From positions 94,868 through 158,867 of the forward strand of contig JAHRYN010000006.1 of assembly GCA_020621405.1 (NCBI GenBank): a DNA stretch of 64,000 bases, given 5' to 3'. The translations under genes and the position numbers were made by a program. This DNA comes from Betaproteobacteria bacterium (GTDB lineage Bacteria; Pseudomonadota; Gammaproteobacteria; Burkholderiales; Rhodocyclaceae). The stretch's first letter is position 1; every line of letters begins with the position of its first letter. The notes under the pieces were generated by a model. It saw only the letters and a list, made by a program, of their open reading frames with translations. It was not told the origin of the DNA and ran no database searches. Below are positions 43,447 to 52,902 of the stretch, piece after piece.

Positions 43447-44400
43447 TCAGCATTCCATCTCACATTTCTTTGTCATGGCAGCAACAATCTGCAATGCGTC
43501 CTGCCGCACATCTTTTTCCCGGATGCGCTGTTCGAGCAGTTTCGGATCGAGATACCCGCTGTCCAGCGCGCCCTTCAGCAGTTCGAAAAAGAACGCTTCC
43601 TGGGCGGGATCGGGGTGGGGTTGATACCGCCCTGCCGTATCGTTTCCTGACTGTGCCGGACGAGAGGAAAATCCGAGACGACGCAGCGCACGGGCAAGCA
43701 GCGTGCCCTTCTCTTCTTCCTTCACGTGCGCAGCCTTCGTTGTCAGATCGAAATCGATCGGGAGGCCGGTCTTCCAGGGCTGGGTCAACCTTTCGGTCGT
43801 ATGAAGCAGGCGGGTCTCTGGCATGAGCAGATCGAAGGAGTTCCACACCTCCCCGATTTCACCGATTGTCTCCGGGTCTTCATCCTTCAGTCCGATCCAC
43901 GGACCGTAATCGAGCTTGCCCTCGAACATGCGCTCTATCTCGTCATTCCATCGCCAGTGCTTCAGTCGACTGCAGTCAAGCAGCATGACGCTGCTGGCAT
44001 AGAAGGCATTCCCGTTGCCCTTGTACCCGTCCGATATGTTGCGGCAAAGAATCGCCTTGCCGCCCATGTCGGCCGTCAGAAGTTCATGAATGTCGCCGAC
44101 CGCAAAGACATCCGGGTCGGTCACCAGAGCCCGTCCCTCGAACCCCATCAATTGAGGCACCATGCGGCGCAGCGGACTGAAGGACTGAAGATCTTCGTTA
44201 AGCCAGACCGCGTTCTTTCCCTTGCGCAGATAGGGCTGCCCCTGGCGTCTGTGCAGATGCGGCGTCTCTTCCAGCCGGATGAGCTTCACGTCGAACGCAT
44301 CCGGATTGCGGGATGCCTTCTTCATCGAATACATGCCCACCAGGGCACCGACTATCTGCTTGTCGTTGGTGTGGATGAAAACCGTGGGTTTCTGGCTCAT
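43447..44400 (-). CDS. GT8-like glycosyltransferase
   Basis: A 317-residue protein with a GT-A D-x-D in A-L-V-T-D-P-D-V-F-A (D95, D97). Shared elements with the protein at 27039-27959 are V-M-L-L-D-C-S-R-L, G-K-L-D-Y, V-W-N-S and L-L-H-T-T-E-R-L-T-Q-P-W, so both derive from one ancestor. It has an added C-terminal tail (about 240-317). GAGG lies 8 nt upstream of ATG 44400, 10 bp after the stop of the large glycosyltransferase. It probably transfers a hexose or related sugar. Confidence 0.82.
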   Translation of the reverse strand: MSQKPTVFIHTNDKQIVGALVGMYSMKKASRNPDAFDVKLIRLEETPHLHRRQGQPYLRKGKNAVWLNEDLQSFSPLRRMVPQLMGFEGRALVTDPDVFAVGDIHELLTADMGGKAILCRNISDGYKGNGNAFYASSVMLLDCSRLKHWRWNDEIERMFEGKLDYGPWIGLKDEDPETIGEIGEVWNSFDLLMPETRLLHTTERLTQPWKTGLPIDFDLTTKAAHVKEEEKGTLLARALRRLGFSSRPAQSGNDTAGRYQPHPDPAQEAFFFELLKGALDSGYLDPKLLEQRIREKDVRQDALQIVAAMTKKCEMEC

Positions 44401-44410
44401 GAGTGGGTCC

Positions 44411-46765
44411 TCACATATTCCTGAAAAGATCGTCGACGATCCGTACAACCGAATCTGCCGGGTGAAGCGCGGCGGCGACAAAGCGCCCTGACTTCTGCTG
44501 CAGTGTTTGCCGCTCGGCATCGTCCCGCAGCATGTTCACGAAACGGAACCAGTCCTGTTCGACCGCGATGTCGAACAGTGGCGCATAGCGTGCGGTATCG
44601 ACACCCGCCGAGACAAGTCCGACCGGCAGCCCGCGCTGCGCCGCATGTACGACCACGGAGGACGGTGTACTGATGATGCCGTCCAGGCCGGCAAGTATCC
44701 GGGCCAGCGATTCACCGGTTGCGGCATCACCATCCGGATCCACGAGGACGAGGTTGTCGATGCCGGCAAGCTCCCTGCTCTCACGGCTGGTCAGCCAGCG
44801 CCCGGCCGGATGCGTATGGACGACGAATCTGACATCGGTAAAGCGCTGCGCCAGCGCCGCCACGCCCGCCATGAAGAAGGCACGGTAGCTTTCAGGATAC
44901 CGATGCCAGTGCAGGTTCTCGAAAATGCCGATGACCGGTTGCCGGGGCGTACCGGGATGCAACGCGGGGATTGCAGCCCGGGGCAGAGGCGGACCGCCCA
45001 CCGGCAGACACTTGGCCGCAGTGGCCCGAGGCACCGTCGAACACAGGGTAGACATGTCTCCCCACAGGTAGACCCGCTTCGAAGCGAACCGGATCTTTCG
45101 TGCCGAATGCAGCCAGTCGTGATAGGTGAGGCCCGGCGCCTCGTAACCGTGCTGCATGGTTGCCGTGAACAAGCCAGCCGCCGCCCCCTTTCTCGCGAGC
45201 CGATGGGCGAAGCGGTGCGGCACAAGACTCGACTCGGACGCAAAGAGCAGAGCCTTGAGTGACGCCGGAAGCATGATCGTGTCGACATGCTCCGAACGTA
45301 CCGGCAACAACCCCGCCCCCATGCCCGTCAGCTTGGCGCAGATATCCGCCGGATCCCCCGGGAGATCGAGGTTCACGATCCCGAGCACGCTGGTGCCGCG
45401 GGCCAGCGCCTCTTCGACCACAGGCCTGAGCAGAAGCCAGTCGAGAGGCATCTGGATGACGATGGCCAGCCGGTATTTACCCGGATCGCGGGGTGCGGCA
45501 ACGCGTGCCGAATCGATCACTTCCTGCCAGCGATCGCCGATGATCCGTCCGCCGTAAAGCGAGTCGATGAACGCGCGTACCTTTTCCCTATCCACCAGTG
45601 CTTCAGGAGAACTCCCAAGACAGGTCCGGAGCCCCTCACGGAAATCACCGGGCGTCAGACAGGCATCCAGTTCCTGCAGCGCAGGCGTGCGCGTCGCAAC
45701 CACCGGCACTCCGCTGAGCAGCGACAGAACGGCGCGGTTCGCCGATTTGCAGAGACTGAACGCATCGAGACTGTTCGGGATGATGGTCACCGCGGCGCGA
45801 CGAAGTTCGGTCTGCACTGCATCGCTGGACCACTCGACGTAGCGGGACGGGATGGCCATGGGACGGACAAGCTGTTCATACTTGGCCGGGCTGTTGGTTA
45901 CCACCACCAGTTCAACGTCGAATTCCGCGGCAATCGCTTCCAGATCCGCCTGAACGGTCAGCAGATCGACCACACCGAATCGTGCATAGCTGGCCCCGTG
46001 ATGTCCGAACCAGAGTATCCGCTTCACCGGCAGGGTAACGATATTGGCTGCCTGACCGGTCGCAGCGGGTGCAGGAAGCCGCTGCGCCACGCGGCTATCA
46101 GGGTTCGGCCGCGATGCGAGCCGGCGCAGCAGTTGCTGCCGGCGCGATCGCAGGGCCAGACCTATTGCATTCAGCAGATAGGGGCCCAGCTCGGCCGTCC
46201 GCAGAATCCCCATCCGGCGTCTGAGCGATGTGAAGCGCCTTGCAGAGCGGGCGGAAATGCCTTCGCGTTCCCGATGCGCCGCCGCCCGCAGCTTGACGAC
46301 CATCCTGGCGAGCAGCCGTTCGTCCTCGATGCCGTCCGGGATGACGAACACGCGGCATCCGTCGCCAAGCCGGCTCCGTACGACATCAGCCAGCGGTGCC
46401 GTCGTGACGACCACGGCCGATGCCAGAGCGGCCATCTGGTCGAAATGCAGCGCCGGCAGTGACGAACGCACGCCCGCTTTCTTGCCGTATCCCTCGATGA
46501 ATATGTTGTCGCAGAGATCGATGACGACAGGAATACCGCGCTTGTGCGCCGCGCAGACGAGAAAAAAGTCATCCGGCGTAAAGCTCTTGACGATGACCAG
46601 GCAGTCCAGCCCCTGCAGATTGTCCGGCGAGGCATGAGAGAAGATGCGAGCATCCATTCCCCGCCCTTCCAGCTCGAGCACGGGGAGCATCGCACGATAC
46701 CGAATGGACGCGACATCGGCCGACAGTTTCGCGACCTTCCAGCCAACCAGCTTGCGTTCAGGCAT
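44411..46765 (-). CDS. large two-part GT-B glycosyltransferase-like protein
   Basis: A 784-residue protein. The N-terminal half (about 1-370) reads like a GT4-type GT-B fold: S-I-R-Y-R-A-M near the start, I-L-W-F-G-H-H-G-A-S near 220, then I-P-N-S-L-D-A-F and L-L-S-G-V-P-V-V-A-T (about 340). The C-terminal half (about 420-784) has M-Q-H-G-Y, V-H-T-H-P-A-G and I-S-T-P-S-S-V-V-V-H-A-A-Q-R-G-L-P-V, the pattern of polysaccharide or CDP-glycerol-type transferases. Two activities in one chain are likely. ATG 46765 begins the family-like sequence. It is the first gene of the minus-strand cluster. Confidence 0.8.
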   Translation of the reverse strand: MPERKLVGWKVAKLSADVASIRYRAMLPVLELEGRGMDARIFSHASPDNLQGLDCLVIVKSFTPDDFFLVCAAHKRGIPVVIDLCDNIFIEGYGKKAGVRSSLPALHFDQMAALASAVVVTTAPLADVVRSRLGDGCRVFVIPDGIEDERLLARMVVKLRAAAHREREGISARSARRFTSLRRRMGILRTAELGPYLLNAIGLALRSRRQQLLRRLASRPNPDSRVAQRLPAPAATGQAANIVTLPVKRILWFGHHGASYARFGVVDLLTVQADLEAIAAEFDVELVVVTNSPAKYEQLVRPMAIPSRYVEWSSDAVQTELRRAAVTIIPNSLDAFSLCKSANRAVLSLLSGVPVVATRTPALQELDACLTPGDFREGLRTCLGSSPEALVDREKVRAFIDSLYGGRIIGDRWQEVIDSARVAAPRDPGKYRLAIVIQMPLDWLLLRPVVEEALARGTSVLGIVNLDLPGDPADICAKLTGMGAGLLPVRSEHVDTIMLPASLKALLFASESSLVPHRFAHRLARKGAAAGLFTATMQHGYEAPGLTYHDWLHSARKIRFASKRVYLWGDMSTLCSTVPRATAAKCLPVGGPPLPRAAIPALHPGTPRQPVIGIFENLHWHRYPESYRAFFMAGVAALAQRFTDVRFVVHTHPAGRWLTSRESRELAGIDNLVLVDPDGDAATGESLARILAGLDGIISTPSSVVVHAAQRGLPVGLVSAGVDTARYAPLFDIAVEQDWFRFVNMLRDDAERQTLQQKSGRFVAAALHPADSVVRIVDDLFRNM

Positions 46766-47035
46766 CACAGGCCCCGTTCGGCGAGGCAAAAATCCGTTCC
46801 TGCATTGGAATGAGCAATATGGAAATCCGAAAGGATAGCAGCCGGAATGAGGATGCCATCCGAATCGCGAAATGGTCATCCGGCGAACCGGCCTTCCGTG
46901 ATCTGACGCCATTGCCTGTGTGCTGCGGCAACGTTGCCACGGCAGACAGATTATTGGGTACCCGATCCACCCGGTTGACCTGCGTCATCGATTCGATCCG
47001 GAAGCCGCAGTCGGAGCGGCCGAAGGCAACCCGGT
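46766..47035. other. leader/promoter region of the glycan cluster
   Basis: This region separates the first glycan gene from the terminator of the tRNA-Ala gene. It must hold the cluster's leading promoter, but I cannot pick a convincing -35/-10. Open frames here lack ribosome sites and are probably chance. Confidence 0.4.
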
Positions 47036-47071
47036 CAAAATAAAAGGCCGGCTGCTGACGCAGCCGGCCTT
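47036..47071 (-). terminator. intrinsic terminator after tRNA-Ala
   Basis: A 12-bp perfect stem (47044-47055 with 47060-47071, TGAC loop) is followed on the minus strand by TTTTATTTTG. It lies 6 bp after the tRNA 3' end. Confidence 0.9.
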
Positions 47072-47077
47072 AGTGTC

Positions 47078-47153
<76 letters not shown>

Positions 47154-47164
47154 GACGAGCGCGG

Positions 47165-47193
47165 ATTATAGAGCGCAGATGATCACTTGTGAA
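47165..47193 (-). promoter_or_regulatory. sigma-70 promoter of tRNA-Ala
   Basis: On the minus strand TTCACA (47193-47188), a 17-bp spacer, then a perfect TATAAT (47170-47165), 11 nt before the tRNA. This is the best promoter match in the window. Confidence 0.85.
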
Positions 47194-47254
47194 GGAACAC
47201 GCACTGCCTGATCATGGTCGCAGGCACCTTACTTCCGACATCCGCGACACTCTC

Positions 47255-48001
47255 ATGGATCCAGACAACACCTATCAGGATGACCGGCGCGCCTTTCTGC
47301 GCAAGGGTGCCGTGCTCGCCGTTGCGACGACACCAGCTCATTTCCTGCTGTCGGCGTGCACAACGCCCGGCCACTTCGACGCAGACGATGGCCGTATCGC
47401 TGCGACGATCCGCACAGGTGATGCCTGGGATTACGACGAACTGAACGGCTACAACCGCGAGCGTGTCGCGCAGATCCGCTATGTCGCCGAACGGGGTGAT
47501 CCGCCCGCGCTGCGTGTCGAGGTGAAGGGCCGGCCTCTGAGCGGGCTGCGCAGCGGACAGGTCGAAGACCATGCCGCCCCTTGGGTGGTGAAGCAGGATG
47601 CGGTGTACGACTTCGAGAACCGCTATGACCCGCCACTGCCTCTGCTGCCGGCCCGGCTCGAGCCGGGCGCCAGCGAGACCTGGCAATCCATGGTGAAGCA
47701 CGACGAGAAGGACCGCGCGCTGCGCTGGCACGTACAGATCGAGGCTCTCGGCATCGAACGCGTCAACGTGCCGGCCGGATCGTTCGATGCGCTGCCCGTG
47801 CGCAGAACCATCCGCTTCGAGCATCCCGATTTCTTCCGCACACTGTCGGAAAGAACGGAGACGCTGTGGTTCGTACCTGAAGTCAGGCGCTGGGTAAAGC
47901 GGGAATGGCGGGGTCAGTACCTGCAGAAGATGCGGCCCGACGCCCCGACGCTGCGCGAGGACTGGATCGTGTGGGAATTGACGCGCTTTACTGCGGCGTG
48001 A
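47255..48001 (+). CDS. putative lipoprotein with Tat-like signal
   Basis: A 248-residue envelope protein. Its N-terminus has a twin arginine (R-R-A-F-L-R-K, 11-17), a hydrophobic stretch and a lipobox L-L-S-A-C (Cys35), so it is probably exported folded and lipidated. The rest is beta-rich with no domain I recognise. ATG 47255 is chosen because the signal peptide begins there; a GTG at 47189 lies inside the opposing tRNA promoter. Its 3' end overlaps the convergent tsaC gene by 14 bp. Function unknown. Confidence 0.75.
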   Translation: MDPDNTYQDDRRAFLRKGAVLAVATTPAHFLLSACTTPGHFDADDGRIAATIRTGDAWDYDELNGYNRERVAQIRYVAERGDPPALRVEVKGRPLSGLRSGQVEDHAAPWVVKQDAVYDFENRYDPPLPLLPARLEPGASETWQSMVKHDEKDRALRWHVQIEALGIERVNVPAGSFDALPVRRTIRFEHPDFFRTLSERTETLWFVPEVRRWVKREWRGQYLQKMRPDAPTLREDWIVWELTRFTAA

Positions 48002-48977
48002 TGCCGGCGCCCGCGAGCGCCCTGCCCAGCCGGTCATTGACAGCCGACCAGGCGCCGTCGTCCGGCGTCGCCTCGATGACAATCATCGCGGCGCCGCTGG
48101 CGTCCGCTTCGCGCATCGCCGCGTACAGGCCACGCGCATAGCCGGCCGGATCTGCCGGCAGCATGATCCACGGATGCGGACAGTCGGCGAGAGGCGGCTG
48201 GCTGTGGGCGATCACCGCGCAGCAACGCCCGCTGTGCCGGAAGGCATTCAGAAAGTCACGCAGGCGGGCTGCAGGAACCTTCTTCATCGCGGTGCGCGGG
48301 GCGTAGTGGGCGGCCAGTGAACCGGAAACGCGCGGAACGCTGCCTCCGGGCTGCGATGAACCCGGCACGGTCGGCATGCGCCCGATGACGGCCGCGATCT
48401 GTTCAGCGGAAATGGCACCGGGCCTCAGGATGCGCGGTACCTCGCCTGACAGGTCGAGGATGGTCGATTCGATGCCGACGTCGCAGGCGCCGCCGTCTAG
48501 CACGCAGACCGCGTCGCCGAATTCGTCCCGGACGTGAGCGGCGGTCGTCGGACTGATGCGTCCGAACCGGTTCGCCGACGGCGCTGCAACGCCGCCGCCG
48601 AACACCTTGAGCAGCTGCAGCGCAACCGGATGGGCCGGCACGCGCAGGCCTATCGTGTCCTGACCACCGGTCACCTCTGGCGGCACGTCGTCGTCGCGCT
48701 TCAGTATCAGCGTCAGAGGCCCCGGCCAGAAAGCGTGCGCCAACGCGATGGCCTCGCGCGGAATGTCGCGCGCCCAGTCCAGCATGCGTTCGGCATCCGG
48801 CAGATGGACGATCAGCGGATGGTCGGCCGGACGTCCCTTCGCCTCGAAGATGCGACGGACCGCCACCGGATTGCGTGCATCGGCCCCCAGTCCATAGACG
48901 GTTTCGGTCGGAAACGCGACCAGTTCGCCGGCACGCAGGCGCCGCGCCGCATCAGCGATTTCGTCGGCCGCCGGCAT
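47988..48977 (-). CDS. tsaC: threonylcarbamoyl-AMP synthase (Sua5 type)
   Basis: A 329-residue Sua5/YrdC enzyme that makes threonylcarbamoyl-AMP from threonine, bicarbonate and ATP for the t6A37 tRNA modification. The YrdC domain (about 1-195) shows F-P-T-E-T-V-Y-G-L (17-25), K-G-R-P-A-D-H-P-L (44-52) and A-P-S-A-N-R-F-G (about 140-147). The C-terminal Sua5 domain (about 225-329) marks the long form. ATG 48977 lies 9 bp beyond the purK stop; an adjacent GTG is an alternative. The purE-purK-sua5 order is common in betaproteobacteria. Confidence 0.95.
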   Translation of the reverse strand: MPAADEIADAARRLRAGELVAFPTETVYGLGADARNPVAVRRIFEAKGRPADHPLIVHLPDAERMLDWARDIPREAIALAHAFWPGPLTLILKRDDDVPPEVTGGQDTIGLRVPAHPVALQLLKVFGGGVAAPSANRFGRISPTTAAHVRDEFGDAVCVLDGGACDVGIESTILDLSGEVPRILRPGAISAEQIAAVIGRMPTVPGSSQPGGSVPRVSGSLAAHYAPRTAMKKVPAARLRDFLNAFRHSGRCCAVIAHSQPPLADCPHPWIMLPADPAGYARGLYAAMREADASGAAMIVIEATPDDGAWSAVNDRLGRALAGAGITPQ

Positions 48978-48985
48978 CACGACAT

Positions 48986-50131
48986 TCAATCGACGATGCC
49001 GATGGCAGTGCGCGCATTCATGGCCAGATCGATCACCGGTTCGCCCAGTCCGCCCAGCACCGTGAAATGCCCCATTTTGCGGCCCGGCCGCGCGTGGTGC
49101 TTGCGGTAGAGGTGCAGCTTGAGCCCGGGCACGCGCAGCAGCCGCGACCACTCGGGCTCGTGCGAGTGATTGGCGTCCTTCCGGTACCAAAGGTCGCCCA
49201 GCAGATTGACCATGACCGCGCGCGAATGCTGACGCGCATCGCCAAGCGGCAGTCCGCACAGGATGCGCACCTGCTGCTCGAACTGACTGGTGACGCAGGC
49301 GTCTATCGTGTAGTGGCCGCTGTTGTGCGGCCGCGGTGCGATCTCGTTGACCAGCAACCGGCCTCCCGAAAGAAACAGCTCGACGCCCAGGATGCCGACA
49401 TAGCCCAGCTCCGCCGCGATGCCGATCGCCATTTCGGTCGCCTCGGCCGCCAGCGCGCCGTCGATGCGGGCGGGGGCGATGCTGACATCGAGGATGCCGC
49501 CGGTATGGCTGTTCTCGGCCACCGGGAAAGGGGCGACGCGGCCCGCAGAATCACGCGCAAGTACGCACGATACTTCCATGTCCAGCGCCAGCATCTTTTC
49601 CAGCACGCAGGGCTCGCGCTTGAAGCCGTCGAAGGCGGCCTTGGCTTCGGCGACATTGGCCACGCGCGCCTGCCCCTTGCCGTCGTAACCGAAGCGCGCA
49701 ACCTTCAGCACGGCCGGAAACAGCGCCGGGTCGGCAGCCTCGAGGTCAGTCATGGCGATGATGGTGGCGAACGGTCCGACCGCGAAGCCGCGATCAGACA
49801 GGAAGGTCTTTTCCGCGATGCGGTTCTGCGCGACCGCCACGCATTCGGCGTTCGGCCGGGTCGGGATGAACTTGGCCAGATGGTCCAGCGTATCAGCCGG
49901 CACATTCTCGAATTCGGTCGTGACCGCGGCGCAGGTCTGCGCCAGCCGCTCCAGCGCCTCGACATCGTCAAACGCGGCGCACAGGTGCTCGTCGGCCGCA
50001 CGGCCAGCCGGGCTGTTGCGGTCGGGATCGAGCACTACCACGCGGTAGCCCATTTCATGCGCGGCGAGCACGAAGAAGCGGCCTAGCTGACCACCGCCAA
50101 GCATGCCCAGTGTCGCGGGAGGAAGGATCAT
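48986..50131 (-). CDS. purK: 5-(carboxyamino)imidazole ribonucleotide synthase
   Basis: A 381-residue ATP-grasp enzyme that carboxylates AIR to N5-CAIR in de novo purine synthesis. G-M-L-G-G-G-Q-L-G-R (9-18) at the start, K-V-A-R-F-G-Y-D-G-K-G-Q (ATP-binding loop) and N-E-I-A-P-R-P-H-N-S-G-H-Y-T (about 269-282) are the family signatures. Length is normal. PurE, which consumes the product, is encoded just upstream (156-bp gap). Confidence 0.97.
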   Translation of the reverse strand: MILPPATLGMLGGGQLGRFFVLAAHEMGYRVVVLDPDRNSPAGRAADEHLCAAFDDVEALERLAQTCAAVTTEFENVPADTLDHLAKFIPTRPNAECVAVAQNRIAEKTFLSDRGFAVGPFATIIAMTDLEAADPALFPAVLKVARFGYDGKGQARVANVAEAKAAFDGFKREPCVLEKMLALDMEVSCVLARDSAGRVAPFPVAENSHTGGILDVSIAPARIDGALAAEATEMAIGIAAELGYVGILGVELFLSGGRLLVNEIAPRPHNSGHYTIDACVTSQFEQQVRILCGLPLGDARQHSRAVMVNLLGDLWYRKDANHSHEPEWSRLLRVPGLKLHLYRKHHARPGRKMGHFTVLGGLGEPVIDLAMNARTAIGIVD

Positions 50132-50287
50132 GTGTAGCGACTCCGACAGATCCGGCTCACGCCGTCATCGGCCACCCATCGGGACCGAAACGGCGAATGA
50201 ACGCGGATGAAATTCGAAATGCCGGGCACGGGACCGGAAGGTGATCCGCGGAACTCGGCCTGCATGCCGTCATCCGCAGCGGAGATC

Positions 50288-50794
50288 TCAGCCTTCGAGC
50301 GTCATGTCCAGCACGGTCTGCGTCTGCTTCGCGCGGAAGGCATCCAGCGCTTGCGCCAGATGCGCATCTTCCCCCGCCAGCAACGCAATCGCAAACAGTG
50401 CCGCGTTGGCGGCGCCCGCTTCGCCGATCGCGAATGTGGCGACCGGAACACCCTTGGGCATCTGGACGATGGACAGCAGCGAATCCATGCCATTGAGCGC
50501 GCGCGACTGCACCGGCACGCCCAGCACCGGAACCGCGGTCTTCGCCGCCAGCATCCCTGGCAGGTGCGCCGCCCCGCCGGCACCGGCGATGATGGCGCGC
50601 AGGCCGCGCTCTCGCGCAGTCTCGGCGTACGAAAACAACAAGTCAGGCGTGCGGTGTGCCGACACCACGCGGGCTTCAAACGGGACGCCGAACTGATCGA
50701 GCAGCACCGTCGCGGCGCGCAAGGTTTCCCAGTCGGAATTCGACCCCATCACCACACCGACCAGCGGCGGGCGGGCTGTTTCAGAAGAGCTCAT
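50288..50794 (-). CDS. purE: N5-CAIR mutase (PurE)
   Basis: A 168-residue class I PurE that turns N5-CAIR into [15 protein letters not shown] (about 12-22) and V-S-A-H-R-T-P (about 44-50, active-site His) are present, with [10 protein letters not shown] later. The start is ATG 50794, because GGAGG lies 9 nt upstream; an ATG at 50803 touches that GGAGG and is therefore unlikely. It pairs with purK downstream. Confidence 0.97.
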   Translation of the reverse strand: MSSSETARPPLVGVVMGSNSDWETLRAATVLLDQFGVPFEARVVSAHRTPDLLFSYAETARERGLRAIIAGAGGAAHLPGMLAAKTAVPVLGVPVQSRALNGMDSLLSIVQMPKGVPVATFAIGEAGAANAALFAIALLAGEDAHLAQALDAFRAKQTQTVLDMTLEG

Positions 50795-50861
50795 CGAGAA
50801 CATCCTCCGGCGGCCGGTTCCGCCCGGAAAAAGGCGCGGATTCTACACCCGCGGCGCCCTT

Positions 50862-50906
50862 AAATGAAAAAAGCGAAGGGGCACCGGTCACCCGGCACCC
50901 CTTCGC
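50862..50906 (-). terminator. intrinsic terminator after the RNA helicase gene
   Basis: A 9-bp GC-rich stem (GCGAAGGGG/CCCCTTCGC, 50873-50881 with 50898-50906), a 2x2 internal loop and a further 4 bp are followed on the minus strand by TTTTTTCATTT. It lies 24 bp past the helicase stop. Confidence 0.88.
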
Positions 50907-50929
50907 CTGCATGCTGTATGCGTTAAAGC

Positions 50930-52246
50930 TTAGTCGGCACGACGTGCGCGATCGCCACGACCGGCGCTGTGACCGCGATAACCGCCCTCACCGCGCGGAG
51001 CACCCGGACCGCTGCGACGCGGTGCGCCAGCCGGCTTGTTGCCCCAGCCGCCCGGACGTGCGCTCGAACCCGGACGCGCGCTGCGCGGTGCCGAAGTACG
51101 CGGTTGCACGCGCGGTTCCAGACCCGGAATCGTGTGCACCGGAATGGTGTGACGGATGAAACGTTCGATCGTCTTGACACGACGCACGTCATCGCCGGAC
51201 GCCAGACTCACGGCGATGCCGCTGCGGCCGGCACGGCCGGTACGGCCGATGCGGTGAACATAGTCTTCCGCCGACTTCGGCAGGTCGAAATTGATCACGT
51301 GGCTGATGCCGGCAACGTCGATGCCGCGTGCGGCAACGTCGGTCGCCACCAGGATGCGCAACGCACCACGACGCAGATGACCCAGCGTGCGGTTACGTTC
51401 GCCCTGATGCATGTCGCCATGCAGCGCCGCAGCCAGGAAACCGTTTTCGCCCAGCGTTTCGGCGATCTGGTCGGCGTCGCGCTTGGTTGCGGTGAATACG
51501 ATGGCCTGTTCGACGTCTTCACCACGCAGCAGGTGATCAAGCAGGCGCTGCTTGTGGCCCATGCCGTCGGCGAACAGCAGGCGCTGTTCGATCTTTTCAT
51601 GCTGGGCAGCCGTCGCGACGATTTCGATGCGCTGCGCGTCGCGGGTCAGGCGCTCGGCCAGACGACAGACACGCGGCTCGAAGGTCGCCGAGAACAACAG
51701 CGTCTGACGGTTCTGCGGCAGGCGGTCGACGATGGCTTCGATGTCTTCGATGAAGCCCATGTCGAGCATGCGGTCAGCTTCGTCGAGCACCAGCATCTCG
51801 AGACGACCGAAATCGATGCGGCCGCTGTCCATCTGGTCGATCAGGCGACCCGGCGTGGCGACCAGCACTTCATACGGCTGGGCCAGCAGCTTGTTCTGCA
51901 TGATGTACGACGTACCGCCGACGACGCTGACAGCCTTCGCGTAACGCAGGCCCTTGCCGTACTTGCGGCAGGCGTCCGTAACCTGGATCGCCAGTTCGCG
52001 CGTCGGAGTCAATACCAGAACGCGCGGTCCGCGGGCCTTGACCGACGATTCCTGCATCAGGCGATTGAGCGCCGGCCACATGAAGGCAGCGGTCTTGCCC
52101 GAACCGGTCTGCGAGGACACCATCAGGTCATGACCGGCCAGCGCAGCCGGAACAGCCTTTTGTTGCACCGCAGTAGGATTGGGGTAACCGGCCTCGACGA
52201 TCGCGCCAAGAAGGGTTTCGTTAAGGCCCAGTTCTGAGAATTCCAT
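50930..52246 (-). CDS. DEAD-box RNA helicase (RhlE-like)
   Basis: A 438-residue ATP-dependent RNA helicase. Motifs in order: Q motif (P-T-A-V-Q), A/S-Q-T-G-S-G-K-T (motif I), P-T-R-E-L-A, T-P-G-R, D-E-A-D (motif II), S-A-T (III), then A-T-D-V-A-A-R-G-I-D and H-R-I-G-R-T-G-R (V, VI). The tail (about 385-438) is rich in R, G, P and S, as in RhlE, and likely binds RNA. Roles are ribosome assembly and mRNA unwinding, often in the cold. ATG 52246 begins the family sequence. An unusually long gene-free region lies upstream. Confidence 0.95.
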   Translation of the reverse strand: MEFSELGLNETLLGAIVEAGYPNPTAVQQKAVPAALAGHDLMVSSQTGSGKTAAFMWPALNRLMQESSVKARGPRVLVLTPTRELAIQVTDACRKYGKGLRYAKAVSVVGGTSYIMQNKLLAQPYEVLVATPGRLIDQMDSGRIDFGRLEMLVLDEADRMLDMGFIEDIEAIVDRLPQNRQTLLFSATFEPRVCRLAERLTRDAQRIEIVATAAQHEKIEQRLLFADGMGHKQRLLDHLLRGEDVEQAIVFTATKRDADQIAETLGENGFLAAALHGDMHQGERNRTLGHLRRGALRILVATDVAARGIDVAGISHVINFDLPKSAEDYVHRIGRTGRAGRSGIAVSLASGDDVRRVKTIERFIRHTIPVHTIPGLEPRVQPRTSAPRSARPGSSARPGGWGNKPAGAPRRSGPGAPRGEGGYRGHSAGRGDRARRAD

Positions 52247-52492
52247 GAATTTTTTCCACACAATGGCTACCCGCCACGCTGCTGGATGCAGTATGGAAGG
52301 AGCGGGTTGGTCGGGCGAAATCCCGACGTTCTATCGGCACTAACCGATCAACCACGCTTGACCAAACAGGCGGGAGAAAAAGACAGGCCAGGGACGATAA
52401 CTTTGTGCCAGATGCACCGGTTGCCCGGAAGACCCACGAAGCGTGGGCACGCACTGCACGAGGACCCGAACCTTACAGACAGGCGCGTATGT

Positions 52493-52517
52493 TTGCAAGC
52501 GTTTTTTCGCATTGCAA
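52493..52517. promoter_or_regulatory. inverted repeat in helicase leader region
   Basis: TTGCAAGCG, T6, CGC-A-TTGCAA form a nearly perfect inverted repeat (one bulged A), about 250 bp upstream of the helicase ATG. It could be an operator or an RNA stem in the leader. Confidence 0.35.
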
Positions 52518-52875
52518 CATTTTCTGCCATCAACCGGGATCAGTTCTCTTGCATCGCTGTCTGGAATAGCCCTGGCGCTCGCTCCAACCCGCGCACATTC
52601 CTCGCGACGATTGCCTGCCGGAGAACATGCCCCGGCCAGCTCATCAGGCCTTGGACCAAAGGGTTCCACAGAATGGGGGCGCCTGATCCGCTACACCGTC
52701 CTTGCGACAAAGCGGCATCGACAGGCCGGGCCTCGCCGCTCCTGTATCCGAGAGACAGGCCCGGCCCTGACTCGTCTCATTGCATCGCGGTTGAATTCAT
52801 CAGGAGAGCCGGCCAGAGGACGGCGATGGAAACCACCGAGGCGCCGACAGCAGGGATGAAAGGCGTATCGGAGTC

Positions 52876-52902
52876 ATCCGGCGCGCAATTCCTGCGCCGG
52901 AT
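52876..52902 (-). terminator. hairpin after the sigma-54 activator gene
   Basis: ATCCGGCGC (52876-52884) pairs perfectly with GCGCCGGAT (52894-52902) around a 9-nt loop, 14 bp past the stop codon. There is no T-run, so it may be a transcript-end stabilising stem rather than a true intrinsic terminator. Confidence 0.45.

Noticed and set aside
46810-47043. 77-codon plus frame between the glycan cluster and tRNA-Ala
   Set aside because: It has no ribosome site, it reads into the tRNA terminator, and its composition is not protein-like.
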